DNA of 64,000 nt, taken from assembly GCA_948474755.1 (NCBI GenBank), contig CAOLHI010000021.1:372001-436000 (forward strand). The letters run 5' to 3'. The notes under the pieces were generated by a model. It was not told the DNA's origin. It worked only from the letters and a program-made list of their open reading frames with translations, and ran no database searches. The DNA is from Ctenosaura bakeri (lineage: Eukaryota > Chordata > Lepidosauria > Squamata > Iguanidae). Shown in pieces: positions 44,968 through 56,209 of this stretch. Position 1 is the stretch's first letter, and every line of letters begins with the position of its first letter. Both the position numbers and the translations under genes were made by a program.

Positions 44968-45379
44968 GGCCCTTTCCGCAACTTACCTTTTCTTGGTGCT
45001 GTGGTGCGAGGATCTTGCAAGAGGCTCTAGTGTTCCCGCTGCTTCAGGTCTGCAGTTGTTGGCGGCTGGCTGGCCAGCAGCATGAGGGCTCCACCTCTTC
45101 CTTCCACAGTGCAGCCGGGCATTTCCCCAGGCTGCACTGGGAGTGGAAGCACGAACGCAGCAGTTCTGGAAGCTCTGCACACACAGTAGGTGCTCACAGG
45201 GCCCTGGAGCAATGCATGATCGTGCACAATTTTTGGCTACAAGCCAAAAATGAAATAGATGGGTGCCTGCTGGCCCTGGCAGTGTTATACAATTGCGAGG
45301 ACATTGTCTGAAATGCTCCTTGCAATTGCGCAATGCTCCGGAGGCCCTTTCGCATGGCAAATGCCGTGCGAGAACGGCC
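44968..45379 (+). mobile_element. CpG-rich GGCCC-TIR element, copy b
   Basis: GGCCCTTTCCGCAACTTACC at the left, GCGAGAACGGCC at the right. It is 412 bp, with a 3-bp target duplication ATA (44965-44967, 45380-45382). Interior landmarks include CTTCCACAGTGCAGCCGGGC and GGCTACAAGCCAAAAATG. Open frames on both strands are incidental. Confidence 0.8.
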
Positions 45380-45844
45380 ATAAATGGAAGTGAACTGAAG
45401 ATGAAAACAGAAAGTGGGAGGAGAAGAGAGGAACTGGGGTATTTTAGAAGCAGCTTTAAAAATGGGACAGTGCAGGATTAATCAGGCCTGTCCTTGCCAA
45501 ATAGGGGCACTTGGAGGGTCTATTCTTGGGGGAAACACCTCAAGGGAGCCAGAAGACCATTACTTTTAGGTTGTATGCAGCTCACCTTAATTTCTTTTGA
45601 AATCATTGCACCCCAAATCAAAAATTCTCTCTAGAGTTTCAGAAAAATATGGGGTCTGGGTCAGTTGGAGGAGAAGAAATGTTTTCTCCAAACTACCCTT
45701 CCTTCCTTTTTAAAACCCTCATGCCATGAGTTTCATGGTCCTAATGTCATCCGTGCCAGCAGTCCCTGGAAAACTCAAGGCCTGGCAAATGGAATTTTCT
45801 CACTGATGGTAGTAGTAAGCAGGAGTGTGGCTCCTGGAAAGATG

Positions 45845-46150
45845 ATATATGAACTCTGAAGAGTGCAAAGATCTTCAGAAGAGGTCCGTCTCTCTTCCCT
45901 GTCGCCTTCTCAGGCTCATTTGGTGGGAGCAAGAGAGAGGGCCTTCTTGGTGGCTGCTTCTAGACTTTGGAACTTTCTTCCAAGGGAAGCTAGAATGACT
46001 CCCTTCTTGCTATCATTCTGCTAGCAAATATTGCATTCTTCATCTGCTAGACTTTTAGAAATTGATGGTGATGGGCCATTAAAGGTGTGCTGTGCTGTTT
46101 TGTCAATTTGTATATAGTCTTTAACAAATTCTAATGGCGTTGATGTTTGC
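45845..46150 (+). mobile_element. L2-like LINE ORF2 C-terminus and 3' UTR
   Basis: The frame near 45930-46010 reads RERAFLVAASRLWNFLPREAR, the L2-type C-terminal motif. The 3' UTR follows and is decayed. Confidence 0.65.
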
Positions 46151-46243
46151 TTTTAAAATATCTTTTATTTTTATACTTTTCCCTGATGGCGTTGTATAGT
46201 TTTACTATCTATTTTGTATTTAATAAGTTGAAGCCCACACTGA

Positions 46244-46630
46244 AGCCCTTTTCTCATGGCATTTTCCATGCGAAAGTGGGTCTGGAGCATTGCGCGATTG
46301 TGAGGCGCGATCTGCACGACGCACTCACAATCGCACAATGTTCCAGGGGCCAGCAGGTGCTGATTGTGCACTTTTTCATTTTCAGATGGAAGCCAAAAAT
46401 GGTGTGCGATCACGCATTGCTCCCAGGCCCCATGCGCACTTACCTGGCGTGCGGAGCCTCTGGAGCCATGCTGGTTGCACTTCCTGCCCCAGTGCAGCCT
46501 GGGAAGGTCTTGTGCGAGCAGACAGCTCATGCAGAGCCAAAGGACCCTGGATGAGAGAGCCTCTCGCTGGAAGCTGCTCACGTGATCCCCGCACCCCAGT
46601 GCCGGAAAAAGGTAAGGTGCAGAAAGGGCC
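46244..46630 (-). mobile_element. CpG-rich GGCCC-TIR element, copy c
   Basis: AGCCCTTTTCTCATGGC at the left (first base changed), GGTGCAGAAAGGGCC at the right. It is 387 bp, with a 3-bp target duplication TGA (46241-46243, 46631-46633). The interior has TTTTCAGATGGAAGCCAAAA and CCAGTGCAGCCTGGGAAGG. The right end carries the GTAAGGTG word that lies near the left end in forward copies. Confidence 0.8.
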
Positions 46631-46639
46631 TGAGCCACT

Positions 46640-48590
46640 GTTGAGTAAAAGGAAGGATATAGAGGGATAGAATAAAAAAAAATATTCGAAAGGGTACATT
46701 TTTCAGGGTCTCAGAAAGAAACTCTGGAAATTTCTACTGGTTGTAAGATTGTCACCACCTGTGTCCCTTGTTCTTCTGTCTCATTAAAAATTTTGTGGCC
46801 TGCAAATGGACAGGCAACACAGATTTAGGCTTAGCTTTCTGTTGGTATTCCCTGCCTTGGGGATCTCATTTTTAACTTGGAAATATGGGATATAAATCCT
46901 GGAGATAAATACACTGATGGTGTAAAATGAATAGCAGCAAGAAGAATGATGCAGGTTCCTCTGAAATATAAAAGGTCAGCAGATGCAGAGTTTTAAAATC
47001 TTCAGATCAGGTTGTAGAAATATCTAGTTACAACTTTGCCTGTGGGACTTTTGTTTTAGCACACTATAAGAAACTATGCTTGCCAATGCACGCTTACATT
47101 GGAAATCTGCATGCCCTTGTCGAGTGGCTGATGATGATTCACTATGTGTGATTATCACCATATGCAAAGTTTTCTTGAGACCATCATGCTCCCACAGGTC
47201 TTGGTAAGCAGCCTTCAATTGACTGGTGGACAAGTTTCTTATATTAGTCCTGATTTAGAAACAATACCCTCATAAAACCACAGGGATCTTGAACTAGACT
47301 ATTTGCTGCCCTAATCTGTCCATTAATGTGGGGACAATAGTGATGCCTAGTGTTAAGAAACTAGTGTTTTAATCTTTTCATCACTTCCCATCACCTCCAA
47401 AGATAGAGCAACTCTGAAGTAACCATCTAACAAAGTTCTTAATATATGTTTTAAAGGGTCATATGAATGAGATTAGGCGAACCTTAAAGTATCTAGGTTC
47501 CAATCTCTATTTATTTAACTTCAAAATTAAAAACTAGCATTTAGCACCAGAGATTGAAACATTACTTTTTCCAGTGTTACATTAGTCACTGACAGATACA
47601 CATGCACTGAGTTTCAGTATCAATCTTACCATTTTATAAGCAATGCATTATTTTTACAATTTTTGCAAACAGCAAAAGAGCCAACTCCTAAGTCCAGTAC
47701 TTCTTTATTCTTCCACATTTTTTGAACGATGTTTGAATGATGTTCTAGAAGAAATCTGTTATGTAAAATTTTATGAAAGAGATACAATCAATTTCTTTTT
47801 TGTAATAAAGAATGAAAGTTAAAAAAAAAGAGACAACTCCTTTCTTAAAGCAAAGTTTTGAAAACAGTGAATAAAAGTTGCTTGCGACACATGAAGAAAT
47901 AAAGAATAAGTGTTATTTGCCACACAAATACACACACATACACACACAATCAACGTTTTAGCGTTAAACTAAAAGGAAAGGTGGTTTCACCAACTCTTCC
48001 ATTCAGTGAACTAAAATACAAGACGCATCCTGCACTAAATTAGCTATCTTGCTGATAATTTAATTTAATTCAAGGATATGCTTCTTTGTTTGTTTTGTTG
48101 TCTATCATTTAAACATATCACTTTAGACTTGCACTTTGGGAAATAACAGAGCTAATAAAAAGTTTTGCAGAAAGCTTAGTCCTTTTTCATTGTCAAATGT
48201 ACAAAAATAGGATTTCCTGAGTGTTAATTTTTTTAAAAAAAATAGTGTTAAAGGTAAAACATAAAAGAAAGGATGTTCTGCTCTCATTACCCCCTAAAGT
48301 AGCATATTATAGATAATGTTAGTTACAATACATTACTTCTAACTTCTGTCATGAACTAAGCCAGTAAATGTAGATGCAATCAAATTCCAAAATGGCAACT
48401 TGGCAGAAAAACAGAGAACATCTTAGAATTTCTACAGATGTTTCCGTTCAGCAAGAGACTTCAAATTCTTCTCAAGGGTGTTGACACTAATAAAGCAGGG
48501 GTGTAGATGAAGTAGAGAGTGATGCATTTACTTGAAGCTTTCTTGGTTAGGTTTTTCAGAGTGAAAACTGGAGAGAGTTCCTGTTCCTCT
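46640..48590. other. No recognised gene; possible L1 tail near 47690-47830
   Basis: AT-rich DNA. TTTTGTAATAAAGAATGAAAG followed by an A run near 47800-47829 could be the 3' end of an L1 insertion, without further support. Confidence 0.35.
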
Positions 48591-48594
48591 AACG

Positions 48595-49285
48595 CAGTGG
48601 TTCTCAACCTGTGGGTCGTGACCCCTTTGGGGGTCGAACGACCCTTTCACAGGGGTCGCCTAAGACCATCGGAAAATATGTATTTCAGATGGTCTTAGGC
48701 TCCATTCCCTCCTCGATGGTGACGCACAAGCACGAGCCACACGCTCGCGTCCTCCTGCCCCCTGTTCAGAAGGGACTGAAATCGCTCCCCTTCTCCGCTA
48801 CCAGGAGAACCTCCCATCTGACAGGCGAGCTTCAGGGGGCGGTGGCAGCATGGGAGGCAGACCCCTTGCTTGCCACGGCCTCTGTCCCACTCGCCACTGG
48901 GGGGCATTGCAGAAGGGCCAGGGGGCCGCAAGGCGATGCTTTTCCGGGATGGTGAGCTGCACCCAGTGCAAATGACAAAGGAGATGGGATTCCTCCCCCC
49001 CGGCCAGGGTCAACACTCTGAAAACTTTTCCCACACTGCCCCCCCCCCAGCGGAAACAAGAGCGAAGCAGAAGCAGAGCCCGGGGGGTTCTCGGACTTTT
49101 TTCCTGGGGGAGACGCGAGCTCCTCTTTCCCTCCCTGCCCACTCCCCTGTTCCTGGCCAGTGAGGCGGCCTTTGCCGGGGGGGAGGCATTGTAAATAATA
49201 AATAAATAATTTTATGGTTGGGGGTCACCACAACATGAGGAACTGTATTAAAGGGTCGCGGCATTAGGAAGGTTGAGAACCACTG
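48595..49285 (+). mobile_element. SPIN-like hAT element with GC-rich interior
   Basis: The left TIR CAGTGGTTCTCAACCTGTGG mirrors the right TIR AGGTTGAGAACCACTG. The next blocks (GGGTCGAACGACCCTTTCAC; GTCACCACAACATGAGGAAC and AAAGGGTCGCGGCATTAGG) are the known subterminal parts of SPIN hAT elements. An 8-bp target duplication with one CpG-type change flanks it: CTCTAACG (48587-48594) and CTCTAACA (49286-49293). The 691-bp length exceeds the usual short SPIN MITEs because of an interior of about 480 bp (about 48700-49190). No transposase domain is recognisable. Confidence 0.85.
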
Positions 49286-49670
49286 CTCTAACAGTTGTCT
49301 AAAAGTGGGAATTGCAGCAGGTGGTGTTTGTGAACTTGTTGCATGACAAGCAATGCCTCCTGAAATTCTGTCTTCTGCACAACCATGAAGGCTACAGAAT
49401 CCTTGTCCAGTTTTCAGTCTGGCAAACTTAGATGAGTTGTTCTCATGGTAACTATTCTGACAAAGAGATAAGCCACTGTTCTACCTAATGGTGCTTCTCT
49501 CTTCAGCAATGAATGTGTCCTAGAAGAAATCACAAATGAAGACCCATCTTTCATACAACATCCTCTCTTGCCCTTCTTTGGATCATAGCTTCTGAATAAC
49601 AAAAGAAAGACCAACAATTTGTTACTAGTGTTAAATGTATTCCTCTCTTTTCACTGGTAAAAATCCTAAT

Positions 49671-50289
49671 GGCCATTTCCACACTACACTGGCCCGTTTC
49701 TCACCTTACTTTTGTCGCGGCAGTGGGGAGCGCTGCTCGCGCAAGCCGCTCACGACAGCCTTCTGCCTCCTGCATTGGCTTCCTGGTGGCTCGACCGTCG
49801 CGCTAGCACCTCGCCCCTTCCTTCTGCAGCGCAGTCTGGGAGCTGTAGGCTGCGCTGGGGGAAGGAAGCGTGACCTGTCTGGCTCGCCAAAGCACCTCAC
49901 GCAGGTAAATGCGTGATTGCGCCGCGAGCATTGCACGAGTGTGCAGTTTTTTTGGCTTACAGCTGAAAATAAAAAAATGCGCTCGCCTTCCGCTTTAGCC
50001 TCGTGAGTGTAGCGTGAGTGGGAGTGCGTCGTATGGAGCAACGCTCCCATTCACGCGACACTTAAGGGGCGCTCGCGCAAAAAAAACACATGCAAAAAAG
50101 GACCACTGTTATAGCATTATTATTCCACTTTTAACATCGTATGGAATCCTGGGGCTTGCAGTTTAGGGAGAGGCATTTAGAATTCTCAGCTAGGGACCTC
50201 TTCGGCCTCAGTAAACTACAAACCCCAGAATTCCACAGAATGTTGAAAGTGGAATAATAGCACTATAACAGTGTGGTGTGGAAATGGCC
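49671..50289 (+). mobile_element. Palindromic MITE, copy 12, carrying a CpG-rich element
   Basis: GGCCATTTCCACACTACACT at the left, TGTGGTGTGGAAATGGCC at the right, with a 3-bp target duplication AAT (49668-49670, 50290-50292). The left arm is interrupted after 20 bp by the element at 49691-50104 and resumes at ACTGTTATAGC. Without the insert it is about 205 bp, as in the other long-centre copies. Confidence 0.85.
49691..50104 (+). mobile_element. CpG-rich GGCCC-TIR element, nested copy
   Basis: GGCCCGTTTCTCACCTTACTT at the left, ATGCAAAAAAGGACC at the right. It is 414 bp. A 3-bp target duplication ACT (49688-49690, 50105-50107) comes from the host MITE. Interior: GTCGCGGCAGTGGGGAGCG, CTGGGAGCTGTAGGCTGCGC and GGCTTACAGCTGAAAAT. 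Confidence 0.85.
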
Positions 50290-50309
50290 AATAACTTCCT
50301 TTCTGTCAT

Positions 50310-50477
50310 ACTGTATTTGCCAGCATATAAGACTCATTCCCCCCCCCCAAAATACTGTTTGAAAATAGGGTGCGTCTTATATGCCGGTGCATCTTATATG
50401 CCAGCGAATAGTATTTTCTGGCATATAAATGGGGTGCATCATATACATCGGTGCATCTTACAGGCTGGTAAATACGG
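50310..50477. mobile_element. Small TIR element with internal TCTTATATGCC repeats
   Basis: CTGTATTTGCCAGCATATAAG at the left mirrors CTTACAGGCTGGTAAATACGG at the right. Inside, GTCTTATATGCC, ATCTTATATGCC and GGCATATAAA recur in both orientations. It resembles a widespread vertebrate Tc1/mariner-type MITE; class is inference. Confidence 0.55.
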
Positions 50478-51053
50478 TTCTTCTTCAAAAACACTACTTT
50501 GACGGCTCCATGTCATTCTTTTAAGTCCTTCTCTCCTGAGGAAAAAAAGAGTGAGGGGTGTGAATTATTTAGTCATAGTAATTGAAGGGCCGAGTTTGGA
50601 AAATGTATAAGTTTTTCAATGAATATTCACTTTAAAAAATTAACTTGCATCCTGATTGAGACAGAACCTTACGACAGTTTGCTTCCATTTGATTTATTTT
50701 ATTTTATTTTTTTAAATGGCGGAGTTAATTATACCCTGAGGTTTAGTTGCTGGGAGTTTCACTCCTAAGTGGTGATTGACTAACTGCTTCTGGTGACAAT
50801 AGCCCTCTGTGGGGGTTTTATGCTCTCACAATAGGGCTCTGCAGCTGGAGGGAGGTGCTCCGCCATTTGCCCAGGAGTAGCAATGGCTTCCTAATGGGAA
50901 GGCCCTTTCCCCCTTTCTAGCCACCCTCCCACCGTAGCTCTCAAGGACGCCATTCTTCCTCTCAGCAAACTTATAATTAACTCTCTTTGATGCCAATGGA
51001 AGCTACTAACAGCTTCTCTAGGGGAAAATATGGCTCCCTATTAGCCCAACTCT

Positions 51054-51086
51054 GTGTGTGTGTGTGTGTTTGAGAGAGAGAGAGAG
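51054..51086. repeat. (GT)n(GA)n microsatellite
   Basis: GT units followed by GA units. Confidence 0.9.
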
Positions 51087-51308
51087 AAATTCAAAATGGC
51101 TGACATTCCAACTCTCTCCCCATGTGTATTTCCATTAGAAAATTGAGTTAGACTGTTGCAAATGGGAGTATTTGGGCACAGAAACAATAATTGTCCTTAA
51201 ATTAGGCTCCTACTCGTGCCACAGGGTGCCAGGGGCAAAATCTGACAAAATTTAGAGCTTGAAAATATGCCTAAGCCTAGAAGGCCTTTTGGTGGAGGCC
51301 ATGACAGT

Positions 51309-51470
51309 GGCCATTTCTGCACTAGCCTGTTATAGCGCGATGATTCCACTTTCAACATCCTCTGGAATCCTGGGGTCCGACTGGCCCCTCCCGAAACTGC
51401 AAACCCCAGGATTCCAGAGGATGTTGAAAGTGGAATCATCACGCTATAACAGGCTAGTGTGGAAATGACC
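51309..51470. mobile_element. Palindromic MITE, copy 13 (short-centre type)
   Basis: GGCCATTTCTGCACTAGCCTG at the left mirrors CAGGCTAGTGTGGAAATGACC at the right. Arms of about 75 bp around CCGACTGGCCCC. The flanks AGT and ATA do not match. Confidence 0.85.
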
Positions 51471-51474
51471 ATAG

Positions 51475-53030
51475 TTAAGACTGGGAAAGAAAATGATTCA
51501 GTTGTGTTCTTAAGGCAAATTCCCTGCGTTGGCACGGCTTGGGAGAAATAAGTGATCTGAGACAGAGGTGTGTTTTCTCCAAACCCTGCTGGCTCTCCTG
51601 GTCAGGAAAAGTTCACACAAAAATCACACATCGGTGAAATGCACCCGCTGTGTGAATCTATTTGAAAAAAGTGGACCAAAAATTATATTTCATCAACTGA
51701 ACGCTTTTGGTAAAAATATCTGCAAAAATCAGTGCATGATGAAAAATGTCCCCAAAGCATGACTTTTCATGCTGATTAAAATGAATACGTAAATAAATCT
51801 GACAAATCTATATGGATATAGGATGGAACTAGCTCTGTTCTGAACATTTACCAATCTCTGTGAGACTATTTGATCTGTCCATCCCCAAAAGATATCCACA
51901 TCACAGTGACAAGTGGATCTTCCATATGAAGAGTGAAACGTTAAATAAAAAAACATAATGAACTCCTTACCTATGAGTGGCAGACATTAGTTTTACAATA
52001 TTGGCATTAGTTTTATAATATTAATAGGGAAATCTTAAAATTCTCTTCAGTTCTAATTTTCCACTGATTTTCCTGTCACCTGGTGAATTTTTCTTTTGAA
52101 TTGCTATTTTCTGTCTCTTCTCTATATGCAATGTATTAGGAATTCTCCACTGTTCTGGTTTTGTTTCACTTTTAATTTGCAATGTTACACTGACCTCATG
52201 AGTTTTGTCATGGGGTTCAATTCCAACTCCTTTTGTCATTTATTTATGTCTACCCCATTATACACACACATTACCAACAGATCTGTACACATTGAGGATA
52301 CAATGTAGAGAGAAAGGGGGAAGAGAAAGGACCAGTTGCCATTTTCACATATCTCCATGAAGATTATTTTTATATGAATTCATTCATGTACCAATTACTG
52401 ATTTAATGCATTCATGCACTTATTACCATTCTGACACCTTATTTTCATGTACCATTGATAAAAATACGCATATATGTACGCAGAGATGAAGGAGTAATGC
52501 AAATATAAAACCATACAATACAATTATAAAACAGATTTTCCAGACACACACACACACACACACACAAATACAATGTAAATAAAGCAAAGTGACATAATGC
52601 CTCCTTGTTCTGGGGCATTATGGAGATAGTACCAGATAGGAGTTGAAGAAGTGCTTGTGAGTATTTCACTTTCCTGCCTTCAACTTTTCCAACCTTGCAG
52701 AAGTTTGATTGTGCTCTACTTTTGAGGGACTAGAAGAATTTGCCAGCCTCTTTGATAAAAGACTATAGTGGGTCATCAAAATGATGATACATATCTCAAA
52801 GAATGATGACTTTTTCCAGGACAATTTCAACTCATGGGGGAATGTCAGGAATGAACCACTATCACAGGCCTTTGCAGGAAAACATGGCTTATTGGAACCG
52901 TAGTACACTGCACTGACTTTAGTGCTCAAATTGAAAGAACAGGATAGAACAAAGCAATTTAGCCCCAGAACCTCCCACACATTCTTCCCAGGCTGAAACT
53001 CTCTGATTTCTCTGCAGATGTTTCCCAGAC
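51475..53030. other. No recognised gene; (CA)n at 52543-52567
   Basis: AT-rich DNA with one dinucleotide repeat. No frame with a domain. Confidence 0.45.
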
Positions 53031-53033
53031 ATT

Positions 53034-53443
53034 GGTCCTTACCTCGTCGCGGCAGTGGGGAGCAGCCACTTGCGTGAGCTGCTCATGACAGCCCTTTTTG
53101 CCTCCCACACTGCCTTCCTTCTGGCGCGACTGTCGCACGAGTGTCCCACCCCTTTCTTCCGCAGCACTGTCTGGGAGTTGTAGGCTGCGCGGGGGGAAGG
53201 AAGCGCGACCGGGCCGCCTTGCCGACACACCGCACAGAGGTAAGTGCGCGAGGGCACCGCGAGCATTGCGTGAGTGTGGGGTATTTTCAGGTTAAAGCCC
53301 AAAATCAAAACATGCGCGCGCACCCCGCTTTAGCCTCGTGAGCGTTGCGCAAGGGGGAGTGTGTCATACGGAGTGACGGTCCCACTCATGCGACACTCAA
53401 GCAGCGCTCGCGCAAAAAAAAAAAAAAGCATGCGAAAAGGGCC
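53034..53443 (+). mobile_element. CpG-rich GGCCC-TIR element, copy d
   Basis: GGTCCTTACCTCGTCGCGG at the left, GCATGCGAAAAGGGCC at the right. It is 410 bp, with a 3-bp target duplication ATT (53031-53033, 53444-53446). The left TIR has a small deletion. The interior shares GCAGTGGGGAGC and CTGGGAGTTGTAGGCTGCGC with the nested copy. Confidence 0.85.
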
Positions 53444-53449
53444 ATTGGT

Positions 53450-54225
53450 ATCAGCCTAGAATCTTCTACCTTTCCCATACTATTTCTAATCGAAATTCCA
53501 TACTAATGGCGGATGCAACTAGCTACTTGACAGAGAGAGTCTCACATCTTTTCCACCCATGAGCTGCCATTGAACCTGAATACTTCGGAGGTAAAGTTAA
53601 TCTTCAGACAAGCAAAGTTGCAAAGACTCTCTCTTAAGGCACTGGTTGAGTTTTCCTTATCTGCCTAACTGAGGGTTTTCTTGAAACACTACCAAACAAA
53701 GAAAAAGAACATCACATGGCTACATCTTGGACCTGTAGAGTCCCCAGTCGTCAGGTATTCACAAACAGCACTTACATGGTCCTTTAGTGTTCAAAGCTCT
53801 TGACATACGTTGGATGGCATCCTCTTACTTACTTGGTCCAGTGTAACTCTGATGTACGATTCTTTAGACTGTTGTGGAGGGGGAAATTCACTACCTGCCT
53901 TGCACAAAGATTCTCAACCCCCCTGAAAACTCACCTTTATCATGCTGGTTCTCCAATGCAACCCAACCAACATAACCATTTACTGGCTGGCAGAGAGCAA
54001 GGGAAAGCTATATACCAATAGCTGAACATACAATGACAAAGCCATCCTTCATGGTTGCCTGGGAATTCATCAGAGGTCAAGGAGGATGAGGGCACCACGG
54101 TGTGCCCAGTCACTAAATGGCTCAGTCATAGGAGGTAGTATGAAACAGATGGGTTTTGAGGGAGGCAAGAATAGAAACAGGTTATAGTTCCGCCTGGGCA
54201 TAACTTTAACTCCATTTGCTGATGA
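53450..54225. other. No recognised feature
   Basis: No repeat family or coding signal recognised. Confidence 0.45.
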
Positions 54226-54229
54226 AGGA

Positions 54230-54415
54230 TCTCAGCTGACATTTCGTAGTTATTATAAAACTCTTGTAAGGTAAATCAATATTATTATTCCTTTATTGCA
54301 GATGGGAGGATTGAGGGTAATGGAGAATGACTTGCGAGTGCACGGGAGACACAAAATTTAAACTAGAGACTTGCTCAGAGTGTTTGCTATTATGCTATGC
54401 CAGTTCTCCTCCATC
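54230..54415 (-). mobile_element. MIR-like (CORE) SINE remnant, reverse strand
   Basis: CTCTTGTAAGGTAAATCAAT, CCTTTATTGCAGATGGGAGG and AATGACTTGCGAGTGCAC follow the order of antisense MIR/L2-type SINEs. GCTATGCCAGTTCTCC is the end of a tRNA-like head. Old and decayed. Confidence 0.5.
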
Positions 54416-54933
54416 TCATCTTCTGTCTTCCATCCTATCCCACTTGTTCTTACTCAAGTAATATTATTACATCTCTCCTTTTCTGTTAAATATGTCAATC
54501 ATTTGCTTATGGATAGACCTAGATTTAGGTCATTGTCAGGTTAAACCTTCACCAAATAAGGAACACACTCAAGTTTGTCTTCTTTCAAAATTCCTCAAAA
54601 AAGTGCGTTGTCTGGGAAGGATCCACAAGGAACACATTAACATTTCTTTTCAGACAACATTTTGATCACTGTTTCAGTTGTGTGAAGATGTAGTAACTCT
54701 GATCCAGGGAACATTTATGTTGAGGCATCAGTGGTCCAGAATTAGTGTTGATAGCCCAGTTGAAATAAGAGATCTTTCATATTTGCCTAAGGAAATAAAA
54801 TGTTCCCATGGCCTTTGTAAGCTTCCCTTGCCTATTTTAGAACCCACTCCCCCTTCCTTTTATCCTTGAGAAATATTCCTTACATGCTGATCTAGAGAGT
54901 TACTTCATAATTTGATGCTTATAAGGAGACTCT

Positions 54934-55362
54934 GGCCCTTTTCGCATGCTACCTGTTTGCACGACGGGGGAGGGCGTCTTGCGTGAGAAGCCCCGTCCAA
55001 AACGCTGCTGCTTCCCCCTCCTTCCTACTGCAGGTCGCTTCCTGTTTGCACAACCGTCGTGCTAGCGCCCTGCCCCTTCCTTCCGCAGCGCAGTATGGGA
55101 GTTGTAGGCTGAGCTGGGGGAGGAAGTGCTACCCGCCCGGCTCACTGACGCACCGCATGCAGGTAAGTGCACGAGGGCGCCGCGAGCATTGTGTGAGCGC
55201 GGGGCATTTTTGGCTTAAAGCCAAAAATCAAAAAATGCGCCCACGCCCCACTTCAGCCTCGTGAGCACTGCGCAAGTGGGAGTGCGTCGTACGGAGCGCT
55301 GCTCCCACTCACGCGATGCTCAAGGGGTGCTCGCGCAAGAAAAAAAGCATGCGAAAAGGGCC
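54934..55362 (+). mobile_element. CpG-rich GGCCC-TIR element, copy e
   Basis: The best terminal inverted repeat of the family: GGCCCTTTTCGCATGC at the left, GCATGCGAAAAGGGCC at the right. It is 429 bp. The interior has GCGCAGTATGGGAGTTGTAG and GGCTTAAAGCCAAAAATC. The flanks (TCT versus AAA) do not form a target duplication. Confidence 0.85.
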
Positions 55363-55497
55363 AAAGAACAGGATCCAAATAGGTGACATTTCTCAAAATT
55401 CAAAACTCCTTTCACTAAATGAGTGGGCCAATTGTTAGTTCTGACTAGAGTGGAGTCCTTGAATTTAAAATTTAGGTAGTTCCCTTGGTTCAGCTGA

Positions 55498-55895
55498 GGC
55501 CCTTTCCATAGGTTACCAGATCCCGGTGGTGTCCCATGGGGATCCCAGTAGAGCCTGTCCTGGAAGGGGAGTGAGACAGGAGCATTCTCCTCCACACTAG
55601 CTGCCTCTGTGAATGGAGGAAGTATGATGGCACCAATCCTTCCTTCCACAGTGCAGACAGGCACTGTCCCAGACTGTGCTGGTGCAGGAAGCACCGGCAT
55701 CCCACTTCCAGGACCTCCACACCTAAGGTAAGTGTGGTAGGGCAGCAGGAGGGCTGTGCGATCTGTGGTGAAAAACCCTCAATAATTTGTGCTGTGATTG
55801 CGACAGGATCATGATGACATCATGCATAAGTGTTGTCCAGGTCCCATCGTTCTCCCATCCCCAATGCAGGATGATGATATCCTCTGGAAAGGGCC
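55498..55895 (+). mobile_element. CpG-rich GGCCC-TIR element, copy f
   Basis: GGCCCTTTCCATAGGTTACC at the left, CTCTGGAAAGGGCC at the right. It is 398 bp, with a 3-bp target duplication TGA (55495-55497, 55896-55898). CpG content is lower than in copy e, consistent with greater age or a separate subfamily. It lies 135 bp from copy e. Confidence 0.8.
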
Positions 55896-56209
55896 TGAGT
55901 CTTTTCTAGCTGGGACTAACAATGAGATATAGCCCTATATCTATGCCTATATCATATCATATAATATCTACATGGTGATTGTATACCTCTACATCTTTGA
56001 GCTGAGTTGGCTACTCTAGTTTGAGTTTTTCTTCATTTCCACAAAGTCTAGTTGTACAGCAGTGCTATACTGTGATTTTTTTTAAAAAAAACCTGCTAAA
56101 TCTTCAGGTGACCACTTACTGTTTTATTTACAGTCCACTTCTCCCAGGACCAGCATCTCATAGTTCTTGTTTCTAGCTAAATCCAATGTGCGGTTGGCAG
56201 AGTAACACT

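Noticed and set aside
44757..45381. Frames of 184 and 132 codons
   Set aside because: They cross the boundary of a TIR element and have no domain; chance frames in CpG-rich DNA.
46147..46699. Frames of 155, 135, 126 and 105 codons on both strands
   Set aside because: They mostly lie in copy c of the CpG-rich element; similar frames at unrelated phases appear in other copies.
48611..49264. Several overlapping frames on both strands
   Set aside because: They fall in the GC-rich interior of the SPIN-like element. No frame has a domain and the overlaps are typical of GC-rich non-coding DNA.
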